Below, piece by piece: positions 54,101 to 64,000 of a stretch of 64,000 bases of DNA; the stretch's first letter is position 1; every line of letters starts with the position of its first letter. The notes beneath the pieces are model-generated. The model had not been told where the DNA came from, ran no database searches, and worked only from the letters and a program-made list of their open reading frames with translations. Source of the DNA: Aspidiotus rigidus (Eukaryota > Arthropoda > Insecta > Hemiptera > Diaspididae); contig JAVHKY010000052.1 of assembly GCA_035079385.1 (NCBI GenBank), positions 4,960,001 through 5,024,000 on the forward strand, in the 5' to 3' direction. The translations under genes and the position numbers were made by a program.

Positions 54101-57100
54101 AATAGTTTCTGGAATGACGTCGTGAGCAAAAAAAAAAAAAACAAAAAACAGAGAATTTTAATGGATGCTTCCATACAATCCTTAATGGATTCACCGTGTG
54201 CAAAAGGTTTCAATTTTGCACATTACAGAATGAATCAGCGCTGATTAGAGTTAAATATACTGTAAACGTCTGTGTATACTGTTTTTCCAATAAAGTTAAC
54301 TTTTTCAGTACATTGTCAAGAGCCACTCGAAAACATGAAAACATGGGGTTCTATACCGAGATGTTCACAAGGAATATCAGAGGTAGAAAAATTGCCCTGC
54401 CAGTAACGAGATTTGAACCAAATATCTGTATTTTCAATTTTCTTCCCTCTGATATTCCTTGTGAACATGCCCACTCCAAAATTTCTGTTATTACTCCCTC
54501 CCGGCTATTCTGGACACTTCTCTTGGCATTTGTGCCCATTTGCCAAGCCTCCTAAAAGCCTTTATATTTTTCTTCACAAATTGGAACGGTCTATTCACGT
54601 TGAGATACAGCGACATTTTTTGCAGTGCCATTGGCTGACCCTTAGACCATACACATATAGTACATAGACCGCCAATAGCTTGTGTAAATAACGTTACCAG
54701 TCGTCGCGACATAGGAGGCCTGCTATGAGTCGGTATGGTTAAACTTGGACGCTTCTGGTGTCGGTGGTGAAGGAGGATGCAAACGACGTCACACCCACTT
54801 ACATTCACTGCATGAAAACATACCGACTTTACAGCTCTTTGGATGTTCCAACAGGCTTAGTATCACTATTGGCGGTCTATGCACAAAATGGTCTAAGGGC
54901 TGAGCACTTGAGTCGCAGATTTCTGAATCGGAGGTGCGTGGTTCAAATTCAGTTACTGGCAGAGCAGAAAATATCTGTATTTTCAATTTCTCGTCTATAC
55001 CGACATTTGTAGCTTTGCTATCATGTTTCAATGTCTCAGAGCGCAAGTCTTCCACCGACTATTCCCATCCAAACCTCAAACTTGCAATATCTGAAATTGT
55101 ACATTCTTTTACCAAATTTTTGTAGAAAAGCGAGGAAGGTAAAGTGCGTCTTATTGATCATGTGCCAATAATTGGTCTAAATTTCAAACCTTCATATCTT
55201 GACCACGAAAGGGTGTAAGCAAGAGATTTCTTCCAAGTGTGCAGCCAGCAGTAGCTGATCTCATATTATGATACTGTGGTTGAAGTGAATTGTATAATTA
55301 ATTTATGTTGAAGTTATCAGCGGTGACAAAATTAGAGCCCTATAAATACGAGTGAGGACATGGTCCTCCATATTCAGTCGTTACGTCATCATTTATCTCC
55401 ATAGCTCCCTATTCAGAGGAGGAATTTGTGTGATTAGTGAAGCAATTTTGCATTTCTCAATAGTGTTGAGTCTTGCATTTTGCTTTGGCACTTAATCTAG
55501 TACGTTCTCTCTTCCCTCATTATTTTCAAATCATGATAAACTGTTATCAGTCATTAATGATGACGTAACGACTAAATATGGCGGTCCATGTCCTCACTCG
55601 TATTTATAGGGCTCTAACAAAATGTGCACGTCTTTTGCGTGATAATTCAAACCAGACAGCCACCGCAAGCGCGCTGCAATCGCCGATCACCAATACGTTT
55701 GCAAGCACACTACTACACGTATACTAACCTTTGATACTATGACTGTAACTCATTGGACTGGACAGCGCTAGAATTGAATGTTCGAAAGAACTAATTCTAC
55801 GCACTAACACATAGATTCTACATAGAACACATTCAAAATTCCCTGTTCTCCTTATCAAATTCTCTATTTTCCTTATCAAAAAATGCGAAACAATGCTAGC
55901 GCCACTATAATTTGCCCGGTCCCAATCAGCGTCACGTGTTCATGAGTTTATATGGAGAAAGCATCTTCTTGAAAACTTACAACTCATTGTAAAACCAAAT
56001 TGGAATTATTCTTTTCAGCTGGTTATTTTTATTAGAGTTATAAGAATGAATACATAAATATATCCATCTTCTTAGAACAAATAATGAATTTAATAAAATT
56101 TTTTCGAGGTTGCCCCATTTACTCTATGATGCACAAACGTACAGTGATCACTCTTTCACCACCAACTCAATTGCACCGCACGGGTGGCTACCCGGTCCAA
56201 GAATTTTGTCATTTTGACGTGTCATCGTTTAATCGGAAAAAGTAATGCTTCAAGCTATTACTTTCAAACTTTCTGTGATTTTCTGTTGGAGGGGTATATC
56301 AAAGGATACATTGTAATTAACTGACAAATTAAGTCTTTATTTGCTGAATGCGGGTCCTGAGAATGGTAGTGGAAATCTGGTTTTTAAAGTGGTTCTATTT
56401 CAGTGTTATCGTTTGCTTTCTTAAATTTGATAAGGAAGGTGGTTTGTTTTAGAATTGCAGAATGCATAGCGATGATGAAATTCAATATTTGGGAGAAAAA
56501 AATTTAGCCAATATTTGGCTTGACCAATAATTGGCTTCTCATTTTTTCGAGTGACTATGATATTTTCAAAATTTTTATCATCTTGAAGTGCCAAATGTTG
56601 GTCAACCAATAACTGGCGAATTGAGACTGATTTTTGAAATCACAGAAAATAGACGTTTACCTATCTTATTATTGCGGTTGATTAAAATACATTTCTAATT
56701 ATGTATGTACTACCATATGTTATGAATGAATCAGAGAAATACTGCCGACCAATTGGCAACAGTTACCAGTTATTGGTTTTTGGACGATGGATCACTCCTA
56801 GGGGGGGGAGGGGGGATTCTACCTTTCTGACATTTTGAAGAAGAAAGATGAACATATCCATTGATGCCAAAGACCCACATTTCTTTGTAATTAGAGCCCA
56901 AGATATGACTCTTCTAAAAAACCAAACCAACAAGTGGCACTTTACCTCATTTTATTTTATTTTTTTTAGAAAAAAAAATGGTATGTTCATTCAACCAGTT
57001 TGTTTTTATTTTTGTTTCAGAACATGGAGTCAGTTTGTTGAATGCGTCACACAATATACAAATTTATGTTTTACTGAGAAAAAACAAAAAGAATTTAATA

Positions 57101-58838
57101 AAGCTGTTGAAAACCCTCTTGATCTTGTTAATGAAATGTGCACTTCATTAGATTACCAAAAACGTAAGTGTTGTATATCCTTAAAACCTTTCCTTCCCTC
57201 AATCATTAATGCTGGAAAATGCAAGAATGCCGGTATTAATTTGTTTAACCAAATTCTACGCTCTCATCCCTAAAAAATTATTTTGTTTTCTTTAAATATT
57301 TTCTAAGAACAGCTTTGAAATCAAACAGATCAAGTACTCCATTTAAAAGTAATTCTTATTACTATCTCGTCGGATTTCAACCTAATTCAAGAATTCTTCA
57401 TCGCTAACTACAGTTTTTGGTATTTTATATATATTTTTTCAATTTCAGAATGAGTAGTTCTTTTGAATTATTTGCAGGGTTGCGATGTTTTAAGCAAAGA
57501 ATGTTCAAAACATGTTTAAAACAGGCAAAATCGAGAAGTATACAGTGGCTCTTATGAGAATGTTTTAAACCTTTTTTTTTCTTTTTTAAACTATTTTTTT
57601 GGTATTCCAGTTTTTTTTACAACCCTGATTATTTGTGTCTTGGGCTTCAAAGAAAATTTGAGGTCACCTGAGAAAATTGTGACTCACTCGTGCCTCCTCA
57701 TCCCATTTTTTTCTTACTTTTCTATTGGGTAGTTTGAAAATATGTACCTAATTAATTTATTTACATACCCTCAATATTTTCATGTATTTGCAGAATACTT
57801 GAAACATGCACCGTGTATGAGAGTAACATTAATGAGTGATTCATATTGTGGTCGTTACTACACGCGTTTAGTCAGCCAAGTAGCAAGCGAGCCTGCAACA
57901 CCTGCTCTTTGTTGGTGAGTGTCTTGCAATTTTTATGAAAATAAATGCGTCTTTTATTGCCTTGTGAACCATAATTATACTCGTTATAAAATGAAAACTT
58001 TTTTCAACTTATAGTGATATACATGTCATATTTTTTGTTTTCTTTCAGCTCAAATCTCAAGTTTCAGGAATGTCTACTGAACCAGACTAAAAAACTGTGT
58101 AATAAAGACGCTTATCCGTTCGCCAAGCAGATTTTGAACAAGGCTATGGGTTTCTTGCATGAACAATGCCATTTATATAGGTAATTTCCTCATTTATGTC
58201 AAATAGACCTAATAGGTTTATACCCATAGAATAAAATGACAAATATGTAAAAAAATTTTAGCTCAGATCCCAGCATATGTCCTGAAAATGAATTCTATAC
58301 CAGTACTGTAAATGAGGTATCAATTTGGAGTGACTTGAGCCCTACAGTTCGTATGACTCCAGACAGCCAAACAGACAATTGGTCAGAGAATCACCGTTAG
58401 TGTAGTATTTGACGTTTCAACATTCTCTACCTACAGTAGTTAAATTTTTGAATGATTTTTTTAATATGGTTTGCAGGTTCTACAATGAATAAGTTTGATT
58501 TGGTGACACATACAAGGGCCACAAATAATCTTGAAAATCCTTCCACGCGAGTAGATAATGTGGCAGATAATACACGCGTAGCCCATAGCCGAGTAATGAA
58601 TAGGAACCCAACAACCAATTCTGTTTTGTGGCGGGTATCAGGAGGTTTGAGTACAGAACCATCATCGTGGACGCAACATGTTAGAAGTACAACCGTTAGC
58701 AATATGCTTGTTGATGAACCAAACCAGCAAGGTTTATCAAACCAAAATAATGTATCATCACTGATTAAGAGTAAGGATCATCTCCCAGTTCTGGGAGTTG
58801 TATTACTGCTTCATTTATGTGGTACTTTTCCTCTCTAA
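51121..58838 (+). CDS. Secreted cysteine-rich, probably GPI-anchored protein, seven coding exons
   Basis: Exons 51113-51175 (coding from ATG 51121, or 51133), 52734-52860, 57021-57163, 57794-57914, 58049-58180, 58262-58395 and 58477-58838; all introns are GT-AG and every phase closes, giving 357 residues. The N-terminus (MLRQLCIALLTFVS) is a signal peptide. The mature part has 14 cysteines in helical-looking spacing (QYKRCVMLADPLLRN, WSQFVECVTQYTNLC, HAPCMRVTLMSDSYCGRY, FQECLLNQTKKLC), then a Ser/Thr/Asn-rich stalk encoded by the last exon, and a hydrophobic C-terminus (LPVLGVVLLLHLCGTFPL) without a basic tail, as in GPI-anchored proteins. I do not recognise a named family; the cysteine pattern recalls arthropod and nematode extracellular helical domains (DUF19/DUF1397-like), which is a weak comparison. 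It likely acts at the cell surface. A first, noncoding exon lies further upstream. The 4.2-kb second intron hosts several repeats. Confidence 0.85.
51176..52733 (+). other. Intron 1 of the GPI-anchored protein gene
   Basis: Bounded by GTAAAT and TTGCAG. AT-rich; no element recognised. Short frames inside it have no recognisable similarity. Confidence 0.6.
54363..54466. repeat. Inverted repeat with perfect 21-bp arms
   Basis: GTTCACAAGGAATATCAGAG(G) at 54363-54383 is mirrored at 54446-54466. Between them, on the minus strand, lies a SINE-like piece with a B-box-like GGTTCAAATC and TTACTGGCAGGGC, in reverse orientation to the copy at 54866-55015. Confidence 0.6.
54866..55015 (+). repeat. tRNA-derived SINE-like sequence
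   Basis: An A-box-like TGGTCTAAGGGC (54889-54900) and a B-box GGTTCAAATTC (54940-54950) are about 50 bases apart, as in tRNAs with a long variable arm, and are followed by CAGTTACTGGCAGAGCAG, which also occurs on the minus strand at 54385-54420. A related CTATTGGCGGTCTATG start appears inverted at about 54640-54676. It does not fold as a functional tRNA. Confidence 0.5.
55335..55614. mobile_element. 280-bp MITE with ~58-bp terminal inverted repeats
   Basis: Starts GAGCCCTATAAATACGAGTG and ends in its mirror; TA on both sides (55333-55334 and 55615-55616) suggests a Tc1/mariner-type target. The two arms share GTCGTTACGTCATCATT. No coding capacity. A truncated second copy is at 45731-45960. 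Confidence 0.8.
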
Positions 58839-60050
58839 CAAAACATCATCTAGGTACTACACTCTACCTATAATGGGAAAAAATAAGGATAAATTCATAA
58901 TGTATATCAGGATGCTATTGAGGCAGATCCTACCTACTAGTACCTGATTTTACATAAATACCTCGGTAAATAAAATGACCATTAGAAATAACAGTAAACT
59001 AGGCATTAAGAAAAGAACAACTGCGACATATACCTAGTTTAATATATACCATATTTTAATATGTAAGTATTTGTATAATTGAACGCATGAAATATCTAAG
59101 AAAATATGAATACAATATCGGTGAAGTATAAGAAACCTATTACAAAGAATAATATCTGCAAAGTTGTAGTTACTTTTTTGTGAGGGTCCTGCTAAATGGG
59201 CGAGATTAAAACTTACACCGTGCTTACATGCATGGCGTTGCATAAATGGAACGCAGACTTTCGCCCTGTTATATAAAATTTTACAAGGAAACTTGTTTAT
59301 ACCTACACTTTTTTTTTGTACAAATCGATCATTTCGAGTTATCTTCGAAAATAAGGGGATTTACAACAAATTTTCGAAAATAGTGCACATTCAGCAAAGT
59401 TTTGTGAATAGTTGATCTTATGAGAAATTCAACGAGAAATAATTTTTGTAACTTGAAATTTTTCCGTGCCATGCGTATTTTTCGAGATATTGACAAAAAA
59501 CGAAATTTGGGGGGCTAAAATGTGCCACAGAAAATTTTACCATCCACTTTGAGGGTGGGTTTTTTTCGGTTGTTTCTGACACCAATCCTGACACATTCCA
59601 ACAAACTCTTGCTTTCTACCAAGATTGTCTTTTTTGAGTGTCTAGTTCGCCTATAATCATTTTAACCGCCGTGAGTGTCGCTGTCGTCGGCGTAAAGCAG
59701 CGGGATAAATTTGTTTGGCCGTAAAGCACAATGTTAATAAAATCGATTAACTCAAAGTTATTATTTTTTGCAAAAAATGAAAAGAACCAAAGTTGTAGCT
59801 CTTTTAATTTTCTTTTAGATGAATTTATTTCCAGGTTATTCGAGTAACTTTTTTAAAATCGTCCCCTTAGAACAAGCTTCAAAAGTTTACCGCTACAGTA
59901 AATGTAGAGAGTGCCTCAGTCAACCAAATAGTAAACTGCAGCCTTCTTGGGTCTATTTTTGTCCGCAAGAATTTTTGGACCACCCCCTACCTCGAACAAC
60001 TTTCTAAATACGCCCCAGAGTCAATTGTTCTAAATTGTTACGCAGTGTTA
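58839..60050 (+). other. 3' region of the GPI-anchored protein gene and unassigned DNA
   Basis: A polyadenylation signal lies at 58969. Beyond that, 59440-59880 resembles decayed DNA-transposon sequence (GTTGTAGCTCTTTTAATTTT, comparable to GTAGCCCCTGTAATTTCC in the second Helitron family), but no ends are defined. Confidence 0.4.
58969..58974 (+). promoter_or_regulatory. Candidate polyadenylation signal
   Basis: AATAAA 131 bases after the stop codon of the GPI-anchored protein gene, the first good signal downstream. Confidence 0.5.
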
Positions 60051-60432
60051 TTAACAGAAAACCTGTTCTATGGAAGGTTACCTATTTCAAAAGATTCGCC
60101 GTGTGCCACACGGCGTCCGGCAAAAACTGAACTACCCTAATAAAGAAAATGGACTCGGAAAAATGTCGACTCTCGAGCCATAACATATGATGGGAAAGGA
60201 ACTTGGAGAAATTCCAACGTCCCAAGTATAGTATACGATAGAAAGGGCACAACGAAAAATGTCGACTCTCCAGCCATAATATTTAAGACAGGAAACGGAC
60301 TTAGAATTTTTACTTTCAGAGTATATACACCATGATACAAAGGACTTGAAAAAACTTGACTCTTGAAAATTTCAATTTCAATTTCAATTCTCAATACCAA
60401 AACCAATTCAACCTATAGAACAGGTTCCCTGC
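60050..60432. repeat. Degenerate ~50-bp minisatellite between short inverted repeats
   Basis: About five units of the pattern GGACTTGGAAAAATTTCGAC + TCTCCAGCCATAATATATGA + CAGGAAA fill 60145-60385. The block is bounded by GAAAACCTGTTCTATGG (60056) and an inverted CCTATAGAACAGGTTCCC (60411-60428), which may be the ends of a mobile element. The unit is the same as in Helitrons A and B and at 25.7-26.1 kb. Confidence 0.5.
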
Positions 60433-60659
60433 GTTCCTTGTTCAACATCGTTAGGTAGGTCTACGCCATCTTTTTTGTGTGTATGTTTCAATAAGTTCAT
60501 AACCTATGCTCCAAAAGTCAAAGTTCTGACAAATTCCCATTTTCCACTTTCGAGGAACACCTTTTACAGGACCAAAAAATCAAGTAGGCGATACAATCAG
60601 TCCTGACAGTACTGCAAATAAAAATCATGCACTATTCATTTTTGATTTATACTTACTCA

Positions 60660-62480
60660 ATTGATTAAAGAAATTAAGATACCATACATAAAAATTTGTT
60701 TACATTATTGCGAAAAGACAGAAAAGGGGAAAAAATTGAATACATAAGAATAACAACAAACAAAAGAAATCGTACAGATAAGATACAGAGAATCGAATTG
60801 AAAAAAGAGAAAAATAACAAACGGGATTCAGATAAGAAGAAAAATAGAAGCTGCGACATATTGGAACGAGAAAAAAATGATACACATGTAATGCACGAGT
60901 AATCTTTAATTCTAGAGTAAAATTTACTTGTAGGTATGACGTTATTTTTAATAAAAAATACACAATTACACGTTCCCCCTTTTTTTAATGACAAGTTATA
61001 CAAAAACTAGAAAGGAAATATTTCCAATGTCTGAAGAGAAACAGGTAGGTTACACTATTTAATGCATGTACACTCAACAGAAACAAAAAAATATCTTCCA
61101 AAATGAAAACAAAAAGAAATAAACGTTCGCGAATAGGGAAAACGAAATTGTAAACAAACACTTTGTTCGTATGAGAATAAAAATAATACGGGTTAACTGA
61201 AACTTGAGAGGCTCAGGTAACTACATTTCAAAAACCTATGAATTTTACACACCCTCAATTTGTTTTTCGGTAAATTGCTCATCAAATGTTGAATAAAGAC
61301 GACAAATATTAATTCTAATCCTCGAATACAGAAAAGAATGTTACAGAAGTGTAATTTAACGTCAACACAGTAAGAAATTGGGAATTTGAGTGGTCTACGA
61401 AAAAAGAGGCGATGTTTCAGATCCATCCTGCAAATCCAGCTAACGTAAACACAAAATTCATAGATTATACATAATTTAAGCATTATTTTGAACAAAAGAG
61501 ACAATATTATAAATAGAATGTAGGGAGATAGACGAGAAAAAAAAGGAAACTGACAGCCATGAAAGTGTTAACATAATAGTATTCTGATATTTTCTTCCTT
61601 GTCATGAAATAATTTATAGATTATCACGAATACGAATATTATTGTTTCCAAACAAGATAATATCACATGGACTAATTATTGAGGATGATGATGGTGATGA
61701 TGATGATGATGACGATGATGACGATGATGAGAAAAATAAAAATACAATTCATAAAATCACAAAATTGTCCTTACTATTGACAAATATTACTGTTCTGTTT
61801 TGTCTTTCAAAGATAAAAATAGAGATTACCAACGTTTTGGCACACAAAAATATACAACACAAATAATAATAATAATAATAATGATAATAATAATAATAAT
61901 AAAAATAAAAATTCATACAAGGATATTGATTAAATAATATCGTGAATATTCGTAGAGTTTTAGCATAGGATATAATCCCAGGAACTGATTTTTAACTTAT
62001 TTCTCACTTTTTAACAATAAAAATTCTTATAATGATAGTGTACTGTACTTGATTTGCAGGTGTCTCTTGTTCCACGCAAAGTAGTAGGTACGCATAAGAG
62101 TGTATAAAAAGAAAGCATTTCAAGAAAAAATATTGTAAAAAGGTAACTTCCGAGTGCTGATTCTTCACAATCGCAAATCTTCCAACCCTTCCCACTTCAA
62201 ATCACTCGAATTTTGTCAACAACGACAAAAACCACCGTTTTCTCATCAATCATAAAATTATAATGTTGTCCTTACACACTCAGTTCGACAAGAAAGAGAC
62301 GCTACAAAGTCAAAATTACTTGATTGCATTTTTCCGTGTCCATGCCTGAGTCCTGCCAATCTCCCCCTCTCCACGAATAGGAGGCTATAACCGATATTCT
62401 GAAGTGAAAATGTTTCTATTCGAAAAAGATTTCGGGAGAATCAAACCGCATATCCCACTGAATCCAGGCAGACAATTAGA
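60660..62480. other. Low-complexity AT-rich region, possible 3' UTR of a minus-strand gene
   Basis: The plus strand is very A-rich. It includes a (GAT)n run at about 61682-61730 and AAT repeats at 61864-61905. The many Phe/Leu/Ser-rich minus frames are what pyrimidine-rich sequence gives by chance. It lies downstream of the candidate minus-strand exon at 62492-62815. Confidence 0.35.
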
Positions 62481-62491
62481 TGTCATCACAC

Positions 62492-62815
62492 CTGCACACC
62501 AAAAGTTTCGATTGTATATTCGTATCGTTGACTTTCGGCCGAGTCTGTCGACGAAGACGTCATTAACGAGGACAATGAAGAAGTGGACGCGGCCAATTTT
62601 TCACTCGTTGGTCCAGCATTCAGGGTCAAATCACCAGTAGCAATTGACATTGACGTTGTTAATGCTGACGAACTAGCAGCAACTTGGTTATCCGCAATAG
62701 GCTCCAGGCTGCAAACATTGCTGGTTTTCGACTCGCTACTAACCAGCAACTCCGATGGCGGTAACATAGGTACTAATACGTTCGGTCGAGTGAAGAATAC
62801 CATCTTTTCTCTACA
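62492..62815 (-). CDS. Candidate coding exon of a minus-strand gene, Ser/Thr-rich
   Basis: After a good acceptor (tttttcaatgtag) the minus strand has AGAAAAG and an ATG at 62803; the frame encodes MVFFTRPNVLVPMLPPSELL and then a Ser/Thr-rich, probably disordered stretch (SSSALTTSMSIATGD, LAASTSSLSSLMTSSSTDSA) to about residue 104, where a donor CAG/GTGTGA lies. G+C is well above the flanks. A GC-rich block at 62901-63000 ending GAATCGGAGAG/GTAGCT could be its 5' untranslated first exon, leaving an 85-base intron. Downstream exons were not found. The antisense strand is also partly open, so strand is not certain. Confidence 0.4.
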
Positions 62816-62900
62816 TTGAAAAAGAAAGACAAAATACAGATGATAAATTTTATTAAAATCTTCAACTGAGCTTAGAAATTACAGAGGCACATTAAGCAAG

Positions 62901-63000
62901 CTACCTCTCCGATTCAGGCAGATCGGCGGTAGGATCGCGCAGAACGAAAACGAGACAATCGACGCGACGGGCAGTGCGCGTGGGGAGTGAGCATCAAGTA
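62901..63000 (-). promoter_or_regulatory. CpG-rich block, possible first exon or promoter
   Basis: A 100-base patch with many CpG (GATCGGCGGTAGGATCGCGC, ATCGACGCGACGGGCAGTGC) in AT-rich surroundings. On the minus strand it ends in a plausible donor just upstream of the exon at 62815. Confidence 0.35.
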
Positions 63001-63309
63001 GGTCATAGAAAACACATTTCTGTTTTGAGCAAGTATTCTGCTATTACATTTGTTAGGGGTATATTCTCAGAAAAAGTTCTCATCCCTCCAAATAACTTCG
63101 CCTTGAATCGATTACAATCAATTTCTATGAGATGGTAACTTGTAATAATGTTGAAATGATATCCAAAATTTCATACTTCGGTCTTATTCATGTTATTTCA
63201 AGTTGTAAAAGTTGTAAGTGAACTTTTGAGTTATGACCAAATAGAAAATCATAATTCATAAGTGTATCGAGTTGTAGGACAGCAGGATTGATTTTTAGAA
63301 TCTATAATA

Positions 63310-63810
63310 TCATATTAAAAAAGGGGCGACTTCTATAGGCTGGATCGGGCTGAAATTTTTTTTATGTGAAAGCTTCTGACCCACAGATGAGCCATTAACC
63401 ATCCCGGACTTCAGCTTTGGAACGATTTTGACCTGGATGGAATTTTTTCAGGTCGAAATTGAAGACCTAAATACAATTCGCCAGCTACTTCTATCGGACA
63501 AATCGGAGTGATCTTTTTTCAAAACGAAAGCTTCTGATCCACAGATGAGCCATCGTCCATTGGCTAACCTACTCGGACTTCAACTTTGAGAACGATCAAA
63601 ACACAATTTCGCCCTGAACATTTCTTATGAAGATTTTTTCAAAGTACAATTGACGACCTAAACACAATTCGGAGGCAACTTTCACGGGACGAATCAAGTT
63701 CATCTTTTTGCAAATGAAAGCCTCTGACCCACAAATGTTCCATCATTACAAATTTTTAAAATATCAAAACGCGATTCCGTCTAGTACATTTCTTACGGGG
63801 AAACTGTTCA
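63310..63810 (+). repeat. Three diverged tandem repeats of about 170-190 bp
   Basis: Each unit has GAAAGCTTCTGACCCACAGA, a CCATC/TGAGCCAT block, TCGGACTTCAACTTTG, an AACGAT...AAAACACAATTT block, and GACCTAAACACAATTCG. Units begin near 63320, 63480 and 63660; the third is the most diverged. Not coding. Confidence 0.6.
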
Positions 63811-64000
63811 CAATTGCTTGATACAGTTTTAATCGAGATTCAACTTATAAAATGTTGTTCCTACCCAGTGTTTTCGCTCCTGTTCTCGTTCTTTCCTGTT
63901 CCTATGATCTGACGAATTTAAAACGTATTTCGTACTTGATATTATTGGGAAACTTGATTCCGTATCGATTGACCAATTAAATCCGTACTTCAAGATCACT

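Larger units (their letters stand above)
52861..57020 (+). other. Intron 2 of the GPI-anchored protein gene, repeat-rich
   Basis: Bounded by GTGAGT and TTTCAG. It contains diverged short repeats (53450-53780), a T run at 53941-53964, a tRNA-like SINE region (54360-55015), a 280-bp MITE (55335-55614), and repeated CCAATAATTGGC-like phrases at 56450-56790. Confidence 0.6.

Noticed and set aside
60674..61504. Long Phe/Leu/Ser-rich minus-strand ORFs
   Set aside because: They come from pyrimidine-rich low-complexity sequence and lack recognisable domains or splice context.

Overview
The window looks like eukaryotic nuclear DNA from an arthropod, most likely an insect; a hemipteran such as a scale insect or mealybug would fit, but this is a guess from the AT-rich background, the transposon mix and short GT-AG introns, not from a diagnostic gene. 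Host genes are sparse and most of the recognisable DNA is transposable elements, many with intact ends and target-site duplications (TSDs).

Host-type genes: an unidentified C-terminal coding end at the left edge (1-153, +); NF-X1-type zinc-finger exons resembling ZNFX1 (about 3.68-4.36 kb, -), which do not join cleanly; an intronless COX18 gene for a mitochondrial Oxa1-family insertase (22353-23453, +); a seven-coding-exon gene for a secreted, cysteine-rich, probably GPI-anchored protein (51121-58838, +) whose splice phases all close; and weaker exon candidates near 2.9, 21.7, 46.8, 47.0 and 62.5 kb.

Region by region: 6.0-12.2 kb is a head-to-tail array of three Helitron-like elements with exact CTAG/TC junctions, the middle one carrying four copies of a roughly 683-bp repeat. 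13.1-18.3 kb is a nested set: a PIF/Harbinger element (TSD TTA) holds a Ty1/copia element (TSD AACCG), which holds a 462-bp hAT-type MITE (TSD ATTTCAAC), which holds another copy of itself (TSD GTAGTGAC). The copia element lies on the minus strand but most of its coding interior is inverted. 18.4-20.7 kb has a related hAT MITE and a second Helitron-like family; 21.2-21.7 kb is a Helitron Rep relic. 27.4-34.4 kb holds three non-LTR retrotransposons (R1/I-like, R2/R4-like with restriction-like endonuclease, RTE-like). 34994-43838 is a nearly intact Ty3/gypsy element (minus strand) with identical LTRs, gag and pol in one frame split by one leaky-looking stop codon, an unusual third ORF, and a later hAT MITE insertion. 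44.1-45.2 kb is a second, rearranged R1/I-like copy. 45.7-64 kb carries the large host gene, foldback and TIR elements, a tRNA-like SINE, minisatellites and a probable minus-strand gene start near 63 kb.

The nesting gives a relative history: Harbinger before copia before the hAT MITE, with the MITE family still moving after the young gypsy element inserted. Long stretches between these features hold nothing I can recognise.
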